DNA of 64,000 bases, from assembly GCA_012934845.2 (NCBI GenBank), contig WNNJ02002317.1, positions 1 through 64,000 on the forward strand, read 5' to 3'. Below, one piece after another: positions 45,047 through 58,570 of this stretch (position 1 is its first letter; the number at the start of each line of letters is the position of its first letter). Below the pieces are notes generated by a model that searched no databases, was not told where the DNA came from, and worked only from the letters and a program-made list of their open reading frames with translations. Source of the stretch: Pomphorhynchus laevis (taxonomy: Eukaryota; Acanthocephala; Palaeacanthocephala; Echinorhynchida; Pomphorhynchidae). The position numbers were made by a program, and so were the translations under genes.

Positions 45047-46538
45047 AGTTTTAACACACAAGGACGTTGATGGGAGGACGTAAGAAGACATCTACGACCG
45101 ACACCAACTGTGTTCAACTACAAGTACAGTGCTCGGCACACGACTGCAGCGCCTGGACTACAATCACATGCGACAGCAATAAGTCTAAAAAAGACTTCAT
45201 ATGCGGCTTTTGTGCCAACAAACTCATACGCGACCTCTCCCATAAGTATATCAACCTCCAACATGTCCACTCAAACCACTCCAGTCGTTTATGATATCCT
45301 TTGTCAACCCACTGATTCTGCCATCACATGCACTTCTAATCCAATGTCTTCACTTCCCGACAACCCCTGTATTTTCCCTTCTGTCTCGTTCCTCAATAAC
45401 CTACATCCCTTTATCAAAAATAACTCCACCAACCTCCACAATCCTTCCACTCATAACATTTCCTCGCATCGCTCACCACCCTCTATATTATCCAAATCCT
45501 ATTTGCCTTCCGCTGTTAAAACTACTCTCTTGATATTCTCAACTGCAGCTCTCCTATCGTGATCTCTTTAACTCACGTTACTCGTCCTCCTTTGCGGAAA
45601 CGCTTTCCTTCTCGCGATCGTTGCATCATCGTCACTAATATCACTCCTTCCACCTCTTTATCTCCACAAGCACGTCCCGACCAAGTTGTTTTGCATTCAG
45701 ATCCATCCTCTCGTCTCTTGTTCCTGCGCATAAACCATCCTTTTTCAAGGATATCTCTCCTGTCGCATTTATCCACCTAAATAAATCTTCTCAATATAAT
45801 CCTTCCCAGCCCCCTCTCCTTATAAATTGTTTTCAAGCATTGCTCTCACGCGTCTTCTGTCCTCTCTCAACGATTCAAACTCATGACCTCTTCAGCCACT
45901 CGCATTTTCCCCGATCGCACCCCCTCCGAAATCGCTAAACTCTCATCTGCCCGCAATAAAAAACGCCGTCGCGAGGAAAACGGCGAAACATCTCTCTCCA
46001 TCAGAAACATCGACAGAAATTTTCAAGTTGTCCACACCCGCCCAAAAATTCGATGGCGCTCCATCTCCCCTATGTGTCTTCTCCACTAGCCCCTATCACC
46101 ACCACACACGGTTTCCGCATCGGCCTTCTCAACACTAGATCTATTCTCAATAAATCCGATCTCATCATCAACCAATTCACTAAGCAATCCATCGATCTCT
46201 TCTGCCTTACCGAATCCTGGCACTCCTATTCTGACGACCTCTCCATCCGCCATTTGCTCTCTGCCGGTTGCTCACTAGTCGAACCCGCTCGCTCCCTCAG
46301 CAAATCCCATTATAAATTCTCTAATCATGGCGGCACTGTCGCATTCGCCCGTCATCCCACGTCTATTCGCAAAATCACTTCCCCTTTCAGTCCTTGCTCT
46401 TTTTAACTGCTCACGTGTCGTTCTTCTAACCCGATCGATCTAGATCTCACCATTGTATACCGTCCTGGTTCATCTGCTCAAACCTCCTTATTTTTTAACA
46501 AACTCGTTGACCTTCTGTCCTACTGTTCGTTGTCCTAC
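45047..46538 (+). mobile_element. LINE C, CR1/L2-like, 5' part (before the LTR insertion)
   Basis: ORF1 begins near 45067 with a Cys-rich stretch (VQCSAHDCSAW, FICGFCANKL) like the PHD-type finger of CR1-group ORF1 proteins, and ends near 46060 (RIFPDRTPSEIAKLSSARN). ORF2 follows: GFRIGLLNTRSILNKSDLI and DLFCLTESWHS are the start of the AP-type endonuclease. Some frames are broken. The element is cut at 46538 by the LTR retrotransposon and resumes at 50479; the two parts make about 4 kb, near full length. Confidence 0.85.
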
Positions 46539-46625
46539 TGTCATGATCTTATAAACTAATATTCTTGTTTATTAACTATCTTTATAGATTGTGTTGAATA
46601 AAACCACGTTTTGGTGTTTACAACA
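46539..46625 (+). repeat. 5' LTR (87 bp)
   Basis: Begins TGTCATGATC and ends TTTACAACA. Two differences from the 3' LTR. It contains TGTGTTGAATAAA (46590-46602), complementary to the 13 bases at 46627-46639 just inside the element. Confidence 0.9.
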
Positions 46626-49600
46626 ATTTATTCAACACAAATGACGTCTGTGACAGACACAACGATCGATCAATCGATTCTATCAGAGTCAACTAGTCAA
46701 GTCAACAACATCCGGCTCGAAAGATTCGACATAGCGGTAGATGACAGTGATAGTCAAAAGAAATTCAAGCTCTGGAAGCGAAATTTTGAATACTACTTAA
46801 CAACGTCTCGCGGAAATAACAAGTTGGAACTCTTGATAATGCATGTTGGTCCACGAGTGTACGAACTAATCGAAGACAGCGACAACTATGAATCTGCGAT
46901 GGAGACACTTAAGTCGTTATATATCAAGACACCTAATGAAATACTAGCGCGACATCTGCTCTCTCTATTCGGGCTCAACGAAATAACGAGGATATTGACT
47001 CGTTTGTACAGTCACTACACTCACTTTAAAGGGAATGTCATTTCAAAGCAGTCACTGCCGAGGAAGCAAGGAAATATTTTGTTCGAGACGCTTTCATTCG
47101 TGGTCTTGCTTCCAATTCCGTTCGTCAACGATTACTCGAGTTCGAGCAATTAGACATGGCACGAGCAGTAAATGTCGCCAAGTCATTAACTACTGCACAG
47201 CAAAGCATGACGCTGTATCTCCGAAATCGGGAGGAATCTAAATTTTAAGAGAATGTCGCATCCGTTAGATATTCTAATGAATCAAACTGTCTACAGACCA
47301 AAACTACAAGAGAAGATAAAACTACGGAAGCTGAATATGCGAATGGAATCGGTGTACTATCGAAATCAAATACAAAACAACAATGCTATTTCTGTGGAGG
47401 TTTAAGACACTCGAGATTGAATTGTCCGGCAAAAGATGTCGTATGTAGAAAATGTCATATGGTCGGCCATTACGCTCGAGTATGTAAATCCTCCAAGCTA
47501 AACGCTGAATCTTCATCCACCTTTTTATTGTCAACGATCAACACGAAAAATGATTCATAATTAAAAACCACTTTATCGATCAACGGATTATCGATAGAAG
47601 CCCTCATTGATACAGGAAGTTCCCTAAATTTCTTGGATGCTGACATTGCACGGGCTGTTTCAGTAAGAATCATTCCGGCGGATATTGATGTTATACTCGC
47701 AGCAAATACAACGCAGAAGGTTATTGGGAAATGCACACTAAATTTCATTTTCAAAACCCAACGCTACGACTACGTTCAATTTTTCGTACTCCCCAATCTG
47801 TGCACGAACGGTATTTTGGGTTTGCCATTTTTGCGATCACACAAAAACCTATCAATCAATTTCGGTGGACCGCTTCCTATGTAAAAATATTTGCAGCATC
47901 AGTAGGACACATTAAAACGCCACTGTTGTTCAGAAACCTGAGCAATAACGTTCACCCAATCACCACAAAAAGCAGACAATTTAATAACGATGATCAGCTG
48001 TTTATTCGAAACGAAATAAACCGAATGTTATCAAAAGGGGTAATTGAAGAGAGCACGTCCCCATGGAGAGCTCAAGTAGTTATCGTATCCCGTCCAAACG
48101 GGCGCAAACGCCTGGTCGTTGATTTTTCCCGTACCATTAATCGATTTACTCTTCTCGACGCGTACCCGCTTCCTAAAATCAGTGAACTAGTGAATGAAAT
48201 CGCGAAAAATAAATATTACTCACAAATTGACTTGAAGGAAGCGTACTATCAAATCGACATCAATCCTTCTGAGAGACATATGACCGCCTTTGAAGCCGCG
48301 GGAAACCTATATCAGTTCAGAAAAATTCCAATGGGGACCATAATGGTGTGTCGGGATTCTAAAGATACATAAACAAATTCATTGAAGTTAACAATCTTCG
48401 GAAAGTGTACTCTTACCTAGACGACATTATTGTATGTGGAATTACAAAGAATGAACATGACAATAATCTGAAACAATTCCAAGAAGCTATTGCTAAATAT
48501 TCGCTTGAAACCAATACTGACAAATGCCAATACGGTGTACAGTGTATACGCACACTTGGCTATGAGATACAACATGGGATACTCAAACCGGATCCCTCTC
48601 GACTATCAGCTGTTCATAACCTCAAGATATCCACTGATAAACCATCTCTTCAAAGACTAATGGGCTTTTTTGCTTATTATAGCAAATGGATAAAACAATT
48701 TTCCGCAAAGATATCCGCACTTACCACGCCAAATATCGAGTTCCCCTTGAAGTACATAGCAGTAAATGCGATTGAGGAAATCAAGAAAGACATTATAAAT
48801 GCTACTATTAATGTTATTGACGAGACCATTCCATTTACACTTGAGACAGACGCTTCAAATACCGCAATTGGGGCAACCCTACTGCAAAACAAACGACCGG
48901 TGGCATTTTTTCCCGAACTCTTAATCAATACGAGAGCAAACATCACATTATAGAGAAAGAGGCATACGCCATTGTTGAAGCTATTCGACATTGGAAGCAT
49001 TACCTTGCGCCACGTCCGTTTATATTGATTACTGATCAAAAGTCAGTTTCGTTCATGTTTGATTGGAAACGAGCTGGAAAATTAAGAACGAGAAACTTGC
49101 TCGATGGAGGATGAAACTGTCCAACTACAAATATGACATACACTATCGATCCGGCAATGGGAATTATTCAGCTGATATCATGTCACGCGATGTTTGTGCA
49201 GTCCTGCGGAGTAATGACTCGCTTAGAACAATACATGAAAAGCTAATGCATCCAGGAGTTTCACGTATGATGCATTACATAAGGACCCATAACTTGCCCT
49301 ACTCTACCAACGATGTTCGTCAAATGATCACGTCGTGTAAGGTATGTTGTAAAATAAAACCCAGATTTTTTACAACTGAAGTCGATATTCACCTTATCAA
49401 ATCTATGTCGCCAATGGACCGTCTTTCTATAGACTTCATAGGTCCGCTTCCAAAGTCTAGCAATGGATCAACATATCTACTTACTATGATTGACGAATTC
49501 AGTAGATACCCATTTGGTTTTGCGGTTCGAGATGTCTCAGCTCAAACTGTTCAAAGATGTTTAAGTCAAGTTTTTTCTCTATGCGGCTGCCCGTGCTATA

Positions 49601-50391
49601 TACACTCAGACTGTGGTTCTGCTTTTTTGTCTCGAGAATTAAAAGAATGGTGTCTGAGCATGGGGGTATCCAGCAGCCACACAACTCCATTTAGGCATCA
49701 AGGTAATTCGCAATATGAGAGGATGAATGGAACTTTATGGAAAACAATATTATTGGGTCTCGAAACGCGCGGGCTTAGTCTTGGAAAATGGGAGGAAGTA
49801 TTACCATCTGCACTATCAGCAATCCGTGGCCTTCTCTGTACCGCTACAAACGCTATTCCACATCAACGATTTTTTACATTTACAAGAAAACTACCAAGCA
49901 CTCAGAGCTTACCCGATTGGCTGACATCTAACAGGGTGCTTGTAAAGCGATTCAACAGATCTTCTAAGTACGATCCTATCATAGATGAAGTTGAATTACT
50001 AGATTTCAATGTTGCCTATTCAACAATACGAGATGATTCCGGACGAATATCGAAGGTATCGACACAGAATCTGGCTCCTAGTGGAGAGATAAGAACAGGG
50101 CAACGTCAATCGTTTGATCAACCGATACAACATTACGAAATGATGGACTCAACTCAAAATCAAGATATTCAGGCGTTAAACGATACGATCGATACTAAAC
50201 AAGATTTGCACATCGACTTACCGAATACGATTGACAACACTATTTCCGATTGTGGGAGCCCACAGGAACTGAATAACTTTAGCAGAGTCAATGAGCTTAC
50301 GCTAAATCCAAACGAACAATTACGAAGATCTACGCGTCTCCAAAGAAAGCCAGCGCGATACCGTTAATGAAGATTTTGAAGCTGGGAAGAA

Positions 50392-50478
50392 TGTTATGAT
50401 CTTATAAACTAATATTCTTGTTTATTAACTATCTATATAGATTGTGTTGAATAAAACCACGTTTTGGTGTTTACAACA
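50392..50478 (+). repeat. 3' LTR (87 bp)
   Basis: Begins TGTTATGATC, ends TTTACAACA. Preceded by a purine-rich GCTGGGAAGAA, a likely polypurine tract. Confidence 0.9.
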
Positions 50479-52960
50479 CCTACATCCCTTTAATCGTCCT
50501 TGGCGACTTCAACATCTGCCTCGACCGCCCCTCTTCCACCGAGTTCATCCAGTTCATCAACATTATATCCAACTATAACTACAAACCCATCTCCACTGCC
50601 CACGTACATATCCTTGGTGGGGCACTCGACATCATCGCTGTCCCCGATCATTTTGCTGCCTACACCTTACTGTCCATTTTTGATCCTGGTCTATCCGATC
50701 ACTTTCTCGTCACCCTTGATCTCACAACCACACACCTCATCACACACTTACAATCCTACGTCGCCCTTGGAGAAATCTTGACCTCTCCCTTCTCCGCTCT
50801 GCCTTACTCAAATCGTCTCTATCCTATCCCACAATAACATATTCATCTCATCACGATCTCGCCTTTCTTTTCGACTCTGAACTCACATCCATTCTCGATC
50901 TTCTCTTGCCCTTCAAGCCTCACCCACACCGTCGCTTGCACCGTGCCCCATGGTTTGACATCCAATGCCTACTCTCAAAGCGTCGACTCCGTCATGCTTT
51001 TCGAGTCTATCACCGCTCTCTCAGACGTGATTTCCGCTCGATCACTCCGTCTTTCCGTAATTCCAATCATGCTCATCACCGGTCTCATCTCAACCTACTA
51101 CATACCAAATGCAACTCCTTTTGGCAGCATAAAACCATCACTTCTTTCAACTCTAAGACTCTCTGGCATATTTTTAACTTAATCTTTGCTAGCTCCTCTT
51201 CGCCATGCAACATCAATGCCCATGATTATTCGTCATTTCTCCAGACCAAAGTATCAACGTTGCTCTTTCAAACCCCAGTCTCCATCCTATCCCACTCTGC
51301 CCCGCCTAGCCTCATCCTTCCGGAACTCTTTCATCTTCTCCCTGTCTCACCTACCGAAGTCTCATCTGTTCTCATGTCCTTGCCCAGCAAAACCTCACCT
51401 GCCGATCCCCTGCCTACCCACATACTTAAATTAATATGCTCATCGATATCCCCTTTTTTCACAACCTTGTTTAATTCGTCTATCCGAAATCGTATCTTCC
51501 CTCCACACTGGAAATCCGCAATCGTTCGTTCCCTACTATAGAAACAATCGCACGCCCCTCCCTCCCTTCTAGCTATCGCCCCATTTCACTACTCCCTACT
51601 CTTTTTAACCTCTTAAAACGCCTCATCTTAATACATATCAACGCTTATCTCTTCTCATCCAATCTGTGCCCTCCATTCCAATCCGCTTTCCGCTCTAATC
51701 ACTCCACAGAAATCGCCTGCATGAAAGTTTACAACGACTTACACATTTCTCGGGACAAGGCTCTATATAGTGTTCTCATCTCCCTGGACCTCTCCTACGC
51801 CTTCGACATTGTCGACCACTCCGTCCTCCTTTCTCGCTTTCGTCATGATTACGATTTTTACCCCTCCGTAGCATAGTTTGCCTCATATCTATCCGACCGT
51901 TCTTCTCGCGTCTGTTGTGATTCATTATCCTCCCCTCCCATCCCTATTTTTTGCGGGGTCCCACAAGGTTCAGTCCTAGGTCCCCTGATTTTCTCTTATC
52001 TGCTTGGCGATCTCTCTCCGTTTATCAAACCTTTCTTCTTTAAAGTCATGCAATACGCCGATGACATCCTCATATATGCTCATGCATCCGCACATCGCAT
52101 ACACGATATCGGCATTTCTGCCTCCAACTGTCTTTCTTCTATCTACAAACGTCTCTCCAATCTTTATCTCGTTCTAAACCCCGACAAGTCCAAAATAATG
52201 TGGATCCTTTCCCGTATACCAAACATATCTCCTCCCACTGTATCTTTTGCCTCATCGATCATCCTCATAGTCCACAATCTCACTTTCTTAGGCTTCCATT
52301 TCGATGATCACCTTTCCCTTAAACCTTTCGTCCGTGACAAGGTCCGCTCGTCTAACTTAATTCTCCGTGACATCCGCCGTATCCTCCCCCTTATCGAATT
52401 CCGTTCTTGTGTCTCTTCTTTCATCGCTTCTTTTCCTTGAAATCGATTACTGCCTTAGCCTTTTCGCCGATTCTCCAAAATTCATAATCCTACCCGTCAA
52501 CGAATAATCAACACCGCCGTTCGAGTGCTCTTTCGTCTCCGTCGCTTCCACCACACATCTACATATCTTGCCCAACTCTCATGGCCCACCATACACATCC
52601 TCATCAAAGTCCGCCTTCTTCTCTTTACTTTTCGTCACATCGCTGTCGTCTCCCCATCGTTCGTCAACCTTCCTTTCTTAGACGACACTCTCCCCACCTC
52701 GCTATCGCTGCGTTCCAGTCATACCCTCTTACTCCACGTTCCCAATTACTCCAACAACTACGGTCTCCGATCCTTCCTCGTCGCCGCCCCACTCGCCTGG
52801 AATCAACTCCCTCTCGACGTTCGCCGCGCTCCCTCTTTTATCACATTTAAACACCTCCTCCGTTCACACCTTCTCGACACATGATTTACATTTTTGTTTT
52901 GTAGTGGTCATGTAAGCGTGCGCTGGCACGCATTTGCCACGTTAAAATAAATCTTTTTTA
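50479..52960 (+). mobile_element. LINE C, CR1/L2-like, 3' part (after the LTR insertion)
   Basis: Picks up ORF2 in the endonuclease: IVLGDFN (about 50490-50515), HILGGALDIIAV, LSDHFLV, then RT with GVPQGS, QYADDILIYAHAS (52048 on) and the C-terminal region to 52884. The 3' tail repeats GCGTGCGCTGGCACGC and TTTGCCACGTTAAAATAAA. Several frame breaks. Nearly the same sequence as LINE B. Confidence 0.87.
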
Positions 52961-53094
52961 TCAATACTTTCAAGCATTTCCTACTCTCTTTGTAAACGAT
53001 TCGTAGGTGAAATTGGAGATCTTAACACGACACCAGGAATGACCGATGAATCATGATACGTTACTTTAAAACAAGATTATTAATAATATACACG

Positions 53095-53330
53095 ATTACA
53101 CCACCCCTTTACCGGATTTACAGTTGCATCGGTACAATGTACCACCAGATATTGCAATTTCGGAATCATCAATATTTGATTTTAACTGCGATTCACTTAA
53201 ATCCATGACACAAGCATTATGATCAGTCATACACGACAATTCTACTAACTTACTAACTAAACTCTGAACTTTAGAACATAACACATTCACATACTTTTCC
53301 TTGTTTGCAATATAATTAGCATGTGTTATA
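53095..53330 (-). mobile_element. LINE endonuclease fragment
   Basis: 53096-53290 encodes MNVLCSKVQSLVSKLVEL and SNIDDSEIAISGGTLYR, the start of an AP-type LINE endonuclease (NARSL..K..EL; DSEI.I.GY.LYR). A different LINE family from copies A-D. Confidence 0.65.
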
Positions 53331-53724
53331 GAGTAGATTTTTCTTTATTTGATTCACTGGTGCGACGCAGCCCAAAGGCTCTAAAATTGGCACAGTATTG
53401 CAGTGATGGATTAGCGTAGTCCAAAACACATCAGGACGGCGTTGCACAATTGAAAATTCTGAATTGCCAAATTCGTTTCTCCCTTATTAACTCGATTTCT
53501 AAGTTCAATTTTAGTTAAGTTTAGTTTTACTCTGACAGACGGATCTAGATCCATAATTAGCCGTATGCTACTGCCAGCTAATTTTCGGGATTAAAAAATA
53601 TGAAATCAACGTGGCATTTATCATTCAGAACAACTTTCAATAATCATAGCTTGGACTTTGTGTGATCTGGTTTGACCAATCGAAATAAAGATATCACTTT
53701 TATGGATGCAAGAATATTATAATA
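53331..53724. other. no feature recognised
   Basis: No clear coding or repeat signal. Confidence 0.4.
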
Positions 53725-56700
53725 ATACTAATTTATTTAACGTGGCAAATGCGTGCCAGCTGTACGCTTACAAGTCTACTAACAAAAAATGAAAAAGTCA
53801 AGCAGATACATTGTTTAAATTGGATCGGATTTGGCGTTTGAAGCACGGCAGGGAAGTTGATTGGCGTATATGAATGGGCAGATGATTCCACGATAGAGGA
53901 GCAGCCACCAGGAAGGAGCGGAATCCAAAGGAGGTAGAGTAGTTTGGGACATGTGAAAGAAGGGAATTGCAGAAACGCAAGGAACAGTAAACATGACGAG
54001 AATTATCAAGAAAAGGAAGGTTGATAAATGAAGGGATATGAAAAGTTACAAGGCGTAAAGCAAAGAGAAGACGAATTTGAACACGACAATAAATTGTAGG
54101 CAAATCGTAGTCTGTCAGTGAATAATCTTTTTTGATTTAAAGATAATGAGATTGCAACAATATTTTGGCGGTGGCACAATTGTTTAATGCAATCGACTTA
54201 TTCGAATGTCTCACATATTTCCCGCAATCCTTCGAACTCGTTGTTGAAGCAAGGATCACATATACCAATACCTCCGAGCTTGACCGTAGATGAAACGATT
54301 GTATCTCACTTGTCATCAATTTAAAATTTTGTAATAGTTGGAACAAGTGAATAAAAAATGGTTCTATGCAGATCCGATAAGCTCCCCCGATATGCAATCG
54401 ATCATCCTAAGGTACTGAGTCCGCTCATCCGAAGATACTGAGGAGCGGACTTTAACGGAAACAAATGGCTTGAGAGAAAGATGTTTGCCAACGTGGAAAC
54501 CGAGGAATACTATATCATTAAGGACAGGAAGAATAGTTAAGTAGATATATACAATAGGTGGAGTAATATTGAGGTGAGAGGGAATTATCCACATGATTTT
54601 GGACTTTGCAGGATTTCGTGATTGGCGAAGCGAAGGAAGGTGCTGGGAAACGGCTATGAGGCAAGCGGACGTAGTGAATTCAAGATTATCGATTTGTGTG
54701 AAGGGTAGATAAGAGTAGAGGAGAATGTCATCAGCATATTGCATAACATGAAAATTGTGTGCTCTAGTTATTGTATAGAGATCACCGAGAAGGGAGAAAA
54801 TAACAGTACTTAGTACTGATCCTTGAGGAATACGATGTGGGAGAGAAGACGGTTGAGAGAGAAAAAAGCTGAATGAACACTGAAAGAGCGGTCAGATAAA
54901 TAAGATGAAAACTAGGCTACAACGAAGTTAGAAAATCCATAGTCATGACGGAGCCGAAAGAGTAGAATATAATGATCGGCGATTTCAAATGCAGATGAGG
55001 GGTCGATGGTGATTATGGCATATTGAAACGGGGAATATAAATTTGACGATAGAAGATATGTATTAGCCTAAATTAGTCCAAGACGTTCGAAGTGTTTTGA
55101 TAAGGTTGGGGGAAGATATTTTGACGATATAAGGACGGAATTGAACTGTCAAGTGTTTTTTAGAAGTGGACGAACAATGACAGATTTCTAGTTTGACTTA
55201 AGTGTCGCTGTGGATAGAAGAATTGAACAACGTTGTCAAAAGCGGAGATATCGAATGGCGAATAAGCTTAAGTAAGTGCATAGGAAGCGGGTCGGCAGAA
55301 GAAGATTTGTTGGGCAATTAAAGACTTTTGAAACTTCGTCAGAAAAAACGGGCAGGGAATAAGAGTTCAGGAAGAGAGAATTGTATTGAGCCAGTCGATG
55401 ACTGTAAAGTTGAATGGATAAATAATGAAGTATTAGCAGATTTAGATTGAAGATAAGAAAAAACAATTTTTGGATCGATGTTACTAGATGTTGAAGAACC
55501 TGAGAGGAGTGAGTTTAATGTGTGCCAAGTAGACTTTGGGTCCGGAGAAGTGAGTTTATTCTGCCAGCAGAGTGTGCATTACTTTGTATGAGAGAGTAAT
55601 AGGAACGACGAATATTTAGGTAGTCATCACGATACTCGGAGGAGACAGAAGTAGAACCTCGTTTGAGGAAACGGAGATATATTCGAAAAGCGTGACGCAT
55701 GCGGCGCTTAAAAATTACACAGTCAGAATCAAAACATGGTGTGCTTCGAGAACGCTTACGAATGTGTGATTGCCGTGATAATATGTAATCGAGAATTGTT
55801 GTGAGCTCAGAGTCAAATAGAGAGGCTAGAAAATCAACGGAAGTGGAAGGCGAATTTGGCGACACAAGAGCAGAGTCAAAAATAGCAGATCGAAATAAAG
55901 TAAGATTGAGAAATTTCCACGGTTGATTGAAGGTAGGGGATATTTAAGAGGGAGCAAGCTGATTAGTAAAATTTAGGGTAAGTAGAAAGTTGTCAGAGGG
56001 ACCAGAATCTTAGATATTAAATGAAACATGTGCAGAAAAACCGAACGGAGTTTAATGATATCAAGGGTACAGCCAAGTAATGGGTGGGAAAGGTCCGAAG
56101 TAAATAAAGATTATAGCCGGAAAGAATGTTTACAAATTTGATGGAATCTGAACCGGGAGGGCGGTCTAAGCGAACGTTAAAATCACCTAGTGCAAACAGT
56201 GGGAGTGCTGAAAGTGAACAATAAGAAATAAGATCAGCTAGTTTATCGAAGAACTTGGATGAAGGATGGGAAAATTTCTAACGATATATGATAGCGAGTC
56301 TAAGGGATAAAGGATGACAATCTACATATAAGTAATTCGAAAGATTCGAGTGCTAGAGAACAATTAATTTTTATGGGAGACGAAGGAGTGCGGGCAAGGT
56401 GACAATCCCACCGTAATTCGACATGGATGTTGACTACGAATTATCAGAAGAGCTGTCAGAATCAACTAGAGAGGCTCATGTTGAACGTAGACGACGGATG
56501 GCGAGATCATACCATTTGGTATGTCAAGATTCAGTTATACAGCAAATGTCAAGTGATTGATGGGCAAATGTGTTGAGAAGAAGGTCAGTCTTATTTTGGA
56601 TAGAACGGATGTTGAGTAGACCAATACGATACGATCGATAATCGGAATTGCCTAGAGAAGGAGGCGAGGAGGAGAAACTGGTCGCCATCGAATTTTTGGA

Positions 56701-57260
56701 AGATTGTGAACAACATTAAAATTTACATTTACATTTCTTATTGTAAGGGAAGATTCTCCTTTAATTTCACGTAGACGTTTTTATTTACGAGCGAAAGAAA
56801 GCTTGGTGATTTCAGAAGGGGACCGATCAGCAAATATGCGACAGGTAGATGATGAGAAGAGGAGTTCAAAACGCTGGGAGAGGATCGACGTTGCTTGAGT
56901 TTGATAACTGAGAACCACCTTTAAGAGTGGAGGATGAGCTGAGTGGGAAGCAGAAACGGTTGATGCAAGGCGATGCACAGAAATTGGAGAGATGCTATTG
57001 AAGAGAGATGGATTATCAGCAGTAAGATTATCGAAAGGAGAGATCGCAACGCAGAGACATCAGCAACAAGACGACTTTGAGCGGAAGAGGAGTCAGATAC
57101 CTCGACATTCGATATAATAATTTACCTATCACGTGTTGGGAATCGTTTTCGTCGACGTTGGGAAGCTGTTGGATTTACCGAAGTAGGCTTGAATATTCTG
57201 GTTGTAGAAGAATGATGAGTACGAGTTAGATAGGAATAATTAGACGAGTGCATTGGTGAA
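53725..57260 (-). mobile_element. LINE D, CR1/L2-like, long but decayed
   Basis: Read right to left: ORF1 end (RIFADRSPSEITKLSFARK, about 56780), endonuclease region, the segment before the RT (55515-55865, RKRSRSTPCFDSDC), 55236-55466, RT with [11 protein letters not shown] (54364-54744), and the C-terminal region (53798-54103, SFINLPFLD, SFGFRSFLVAAPLSWN). The 3' end at 53725-53770 has the family tail (reverse complement of TTTGCCACGTTAAATAAAT). Many frame breaks: older than B and C. Confidence 0.87.
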
Positions 57261-57269
57261 ATAATACCG

Positions 57270-58570
57270 ATTACTTCTAATTAAGTTTTAAAACACGGTT
57301 AGATAAATGAACAACGTAGGTAAATGATTTGTGAGGATTATGACACATAGAAGTGCTGGTATCTGATACCGAAAACGTATATGTATGACTTAATGTTAGT
57401 GTGCTTAGACAGTCTGATTTATCATTGTTAAAAGATTCTGTAGTATACATTGAGATACTATTTTGATCGTTGCCTTTTATTCCACAAAGGGAAATGTAAA
57501 GTTTAGATATTGGTGCTGAAGGCGCGCAATGACAACTTTCTTTTCCCGCTAAAGAAAAGTGGCCTACAGGTTATATTCCAATAGATATAGACATGCTCTC
57601 CGTATACGCTCTTAATATTGATGGTTCAATCGATTCCGTTGCTATCTTAATGACGAAGTCACAAATGGCCCAGGACAACTTTTTCTATGCATTTCCCTGT
57701 GCTTTTAGAAAATTTCGCCATAATCGAGCATATGATCCAGATGGACCTGTTGAACATTTGGTTTGTCCTGCTGCACTTATTATGTCTGCCGGCACAATGT
57801 CATAAAAGTTATGTGATCGTAAATATTCACCAATTGGAGGACTCATTTAGGTGTCATTGTTTTTATATGCTTATTACTGTCTCTTCGTCGATCTCTTGAT
57901 CCAAAAACAGCACGCCACTTATATTCATTAAACGTAACGCCCTTGATTATTTTCCAATATTGTCATTTTTAACTTGGCTTACTATTTGACGAAGACTATG
58001 GTCTGAACAAATATTTGTTGCTTGAATCGATCTTTGCTTCAATTGATGTATGTATTTGGCTTCTATTTTTTATTTTGCAATGTCATTCGAATTCCAAAGT
58101 TCAATTATCTGTTTTAGGGTTTTTTCTGATCATTGTAGTTTTTCGACTTTGTATGCTTTGCAGAATTAACTGACATATCACTATGGTTCGTTGTAGGTGG
58201 TCATTATTTACAACGATACCTTTGTTAAAGTCATCGAAACATTTCGATTACATGTCTATGAAGACTTTACTAGCGTTACAGTTGGGCAGTTGTAGCATAT
58301 TTGGAATCCAGTGTATAACCACATTAAAAATAGGTTCAATCGACTCATCTTGAGCTGAGCCTCGGTAATCGGAATTCTCACATTGTGATGTTCTGTTACT
58401 ACTCGAGGACTGTGATGAAACAACTTTGTTGCCAGACAGTCAATACAGCGACGGTTTGCCTTTGCACACTAGCAGCCTTTGCATACAGCTACGGACTCAT
58501 TGCAAATATAACGTTTAGTTGTGGTTGCTGGTTTACCCTTCGACATTATTAGTGTATATTGGAAGTCAGA
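57270..58570 (-). mobile_element. RT element of unusual group, truncated copy 2
   Basis: On the - strand a Cys-rich segment (near 58560-58430: YICNESVAVCKGC, then NRRCIDCLATK) is followed by KCSTGPSGSYARLWRNFL and ESIEPSILRAY (57600-57760). The GPSG..A..W block also occurs in the copy at 59.5-61.3 kb (GPSGLDTRTW near 60750). The later RT motifs are missing. Several stops. Confidence 0.55.

Larger units (their letters stand above)
46539..50478 (+). mobile_element. Ty3/gypsy-like LTR retrotransposon, compact, broken
   Basis: 3.94 kb with 87-bp LTRs at both ends and a 5-bp target duplication CCTAC (46534-46538 and 50479-50483). Parts in order: Gag (from 46641) with two CCHC knuckles (CRKCHMVGHYARVC), aspartic protease (ALIDTGSS), reverse transcriptase (YLDDIIVCG), RNase H (LETDASNTAIGA), integrase with HHCC-type and DDE core (DRLSIDFIGPLPKSSNGSTY). 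Integrase after RT/RNase H is the Ty3/gypsy order. No envelope gene. It is broken, with roughly half a dozen breaks, yet the two LTRs differ at only two positions, so the insertion is recent in evolutionary terms. Confidence 0.9.

Noticed and set aside
46539-50478. Endogenous retrovirus with envelope
   Set aside because: No envelope-like frame between integrase and 3' LTR; the element is a plain Ty3/gypsy-like retrotransposon fossil.
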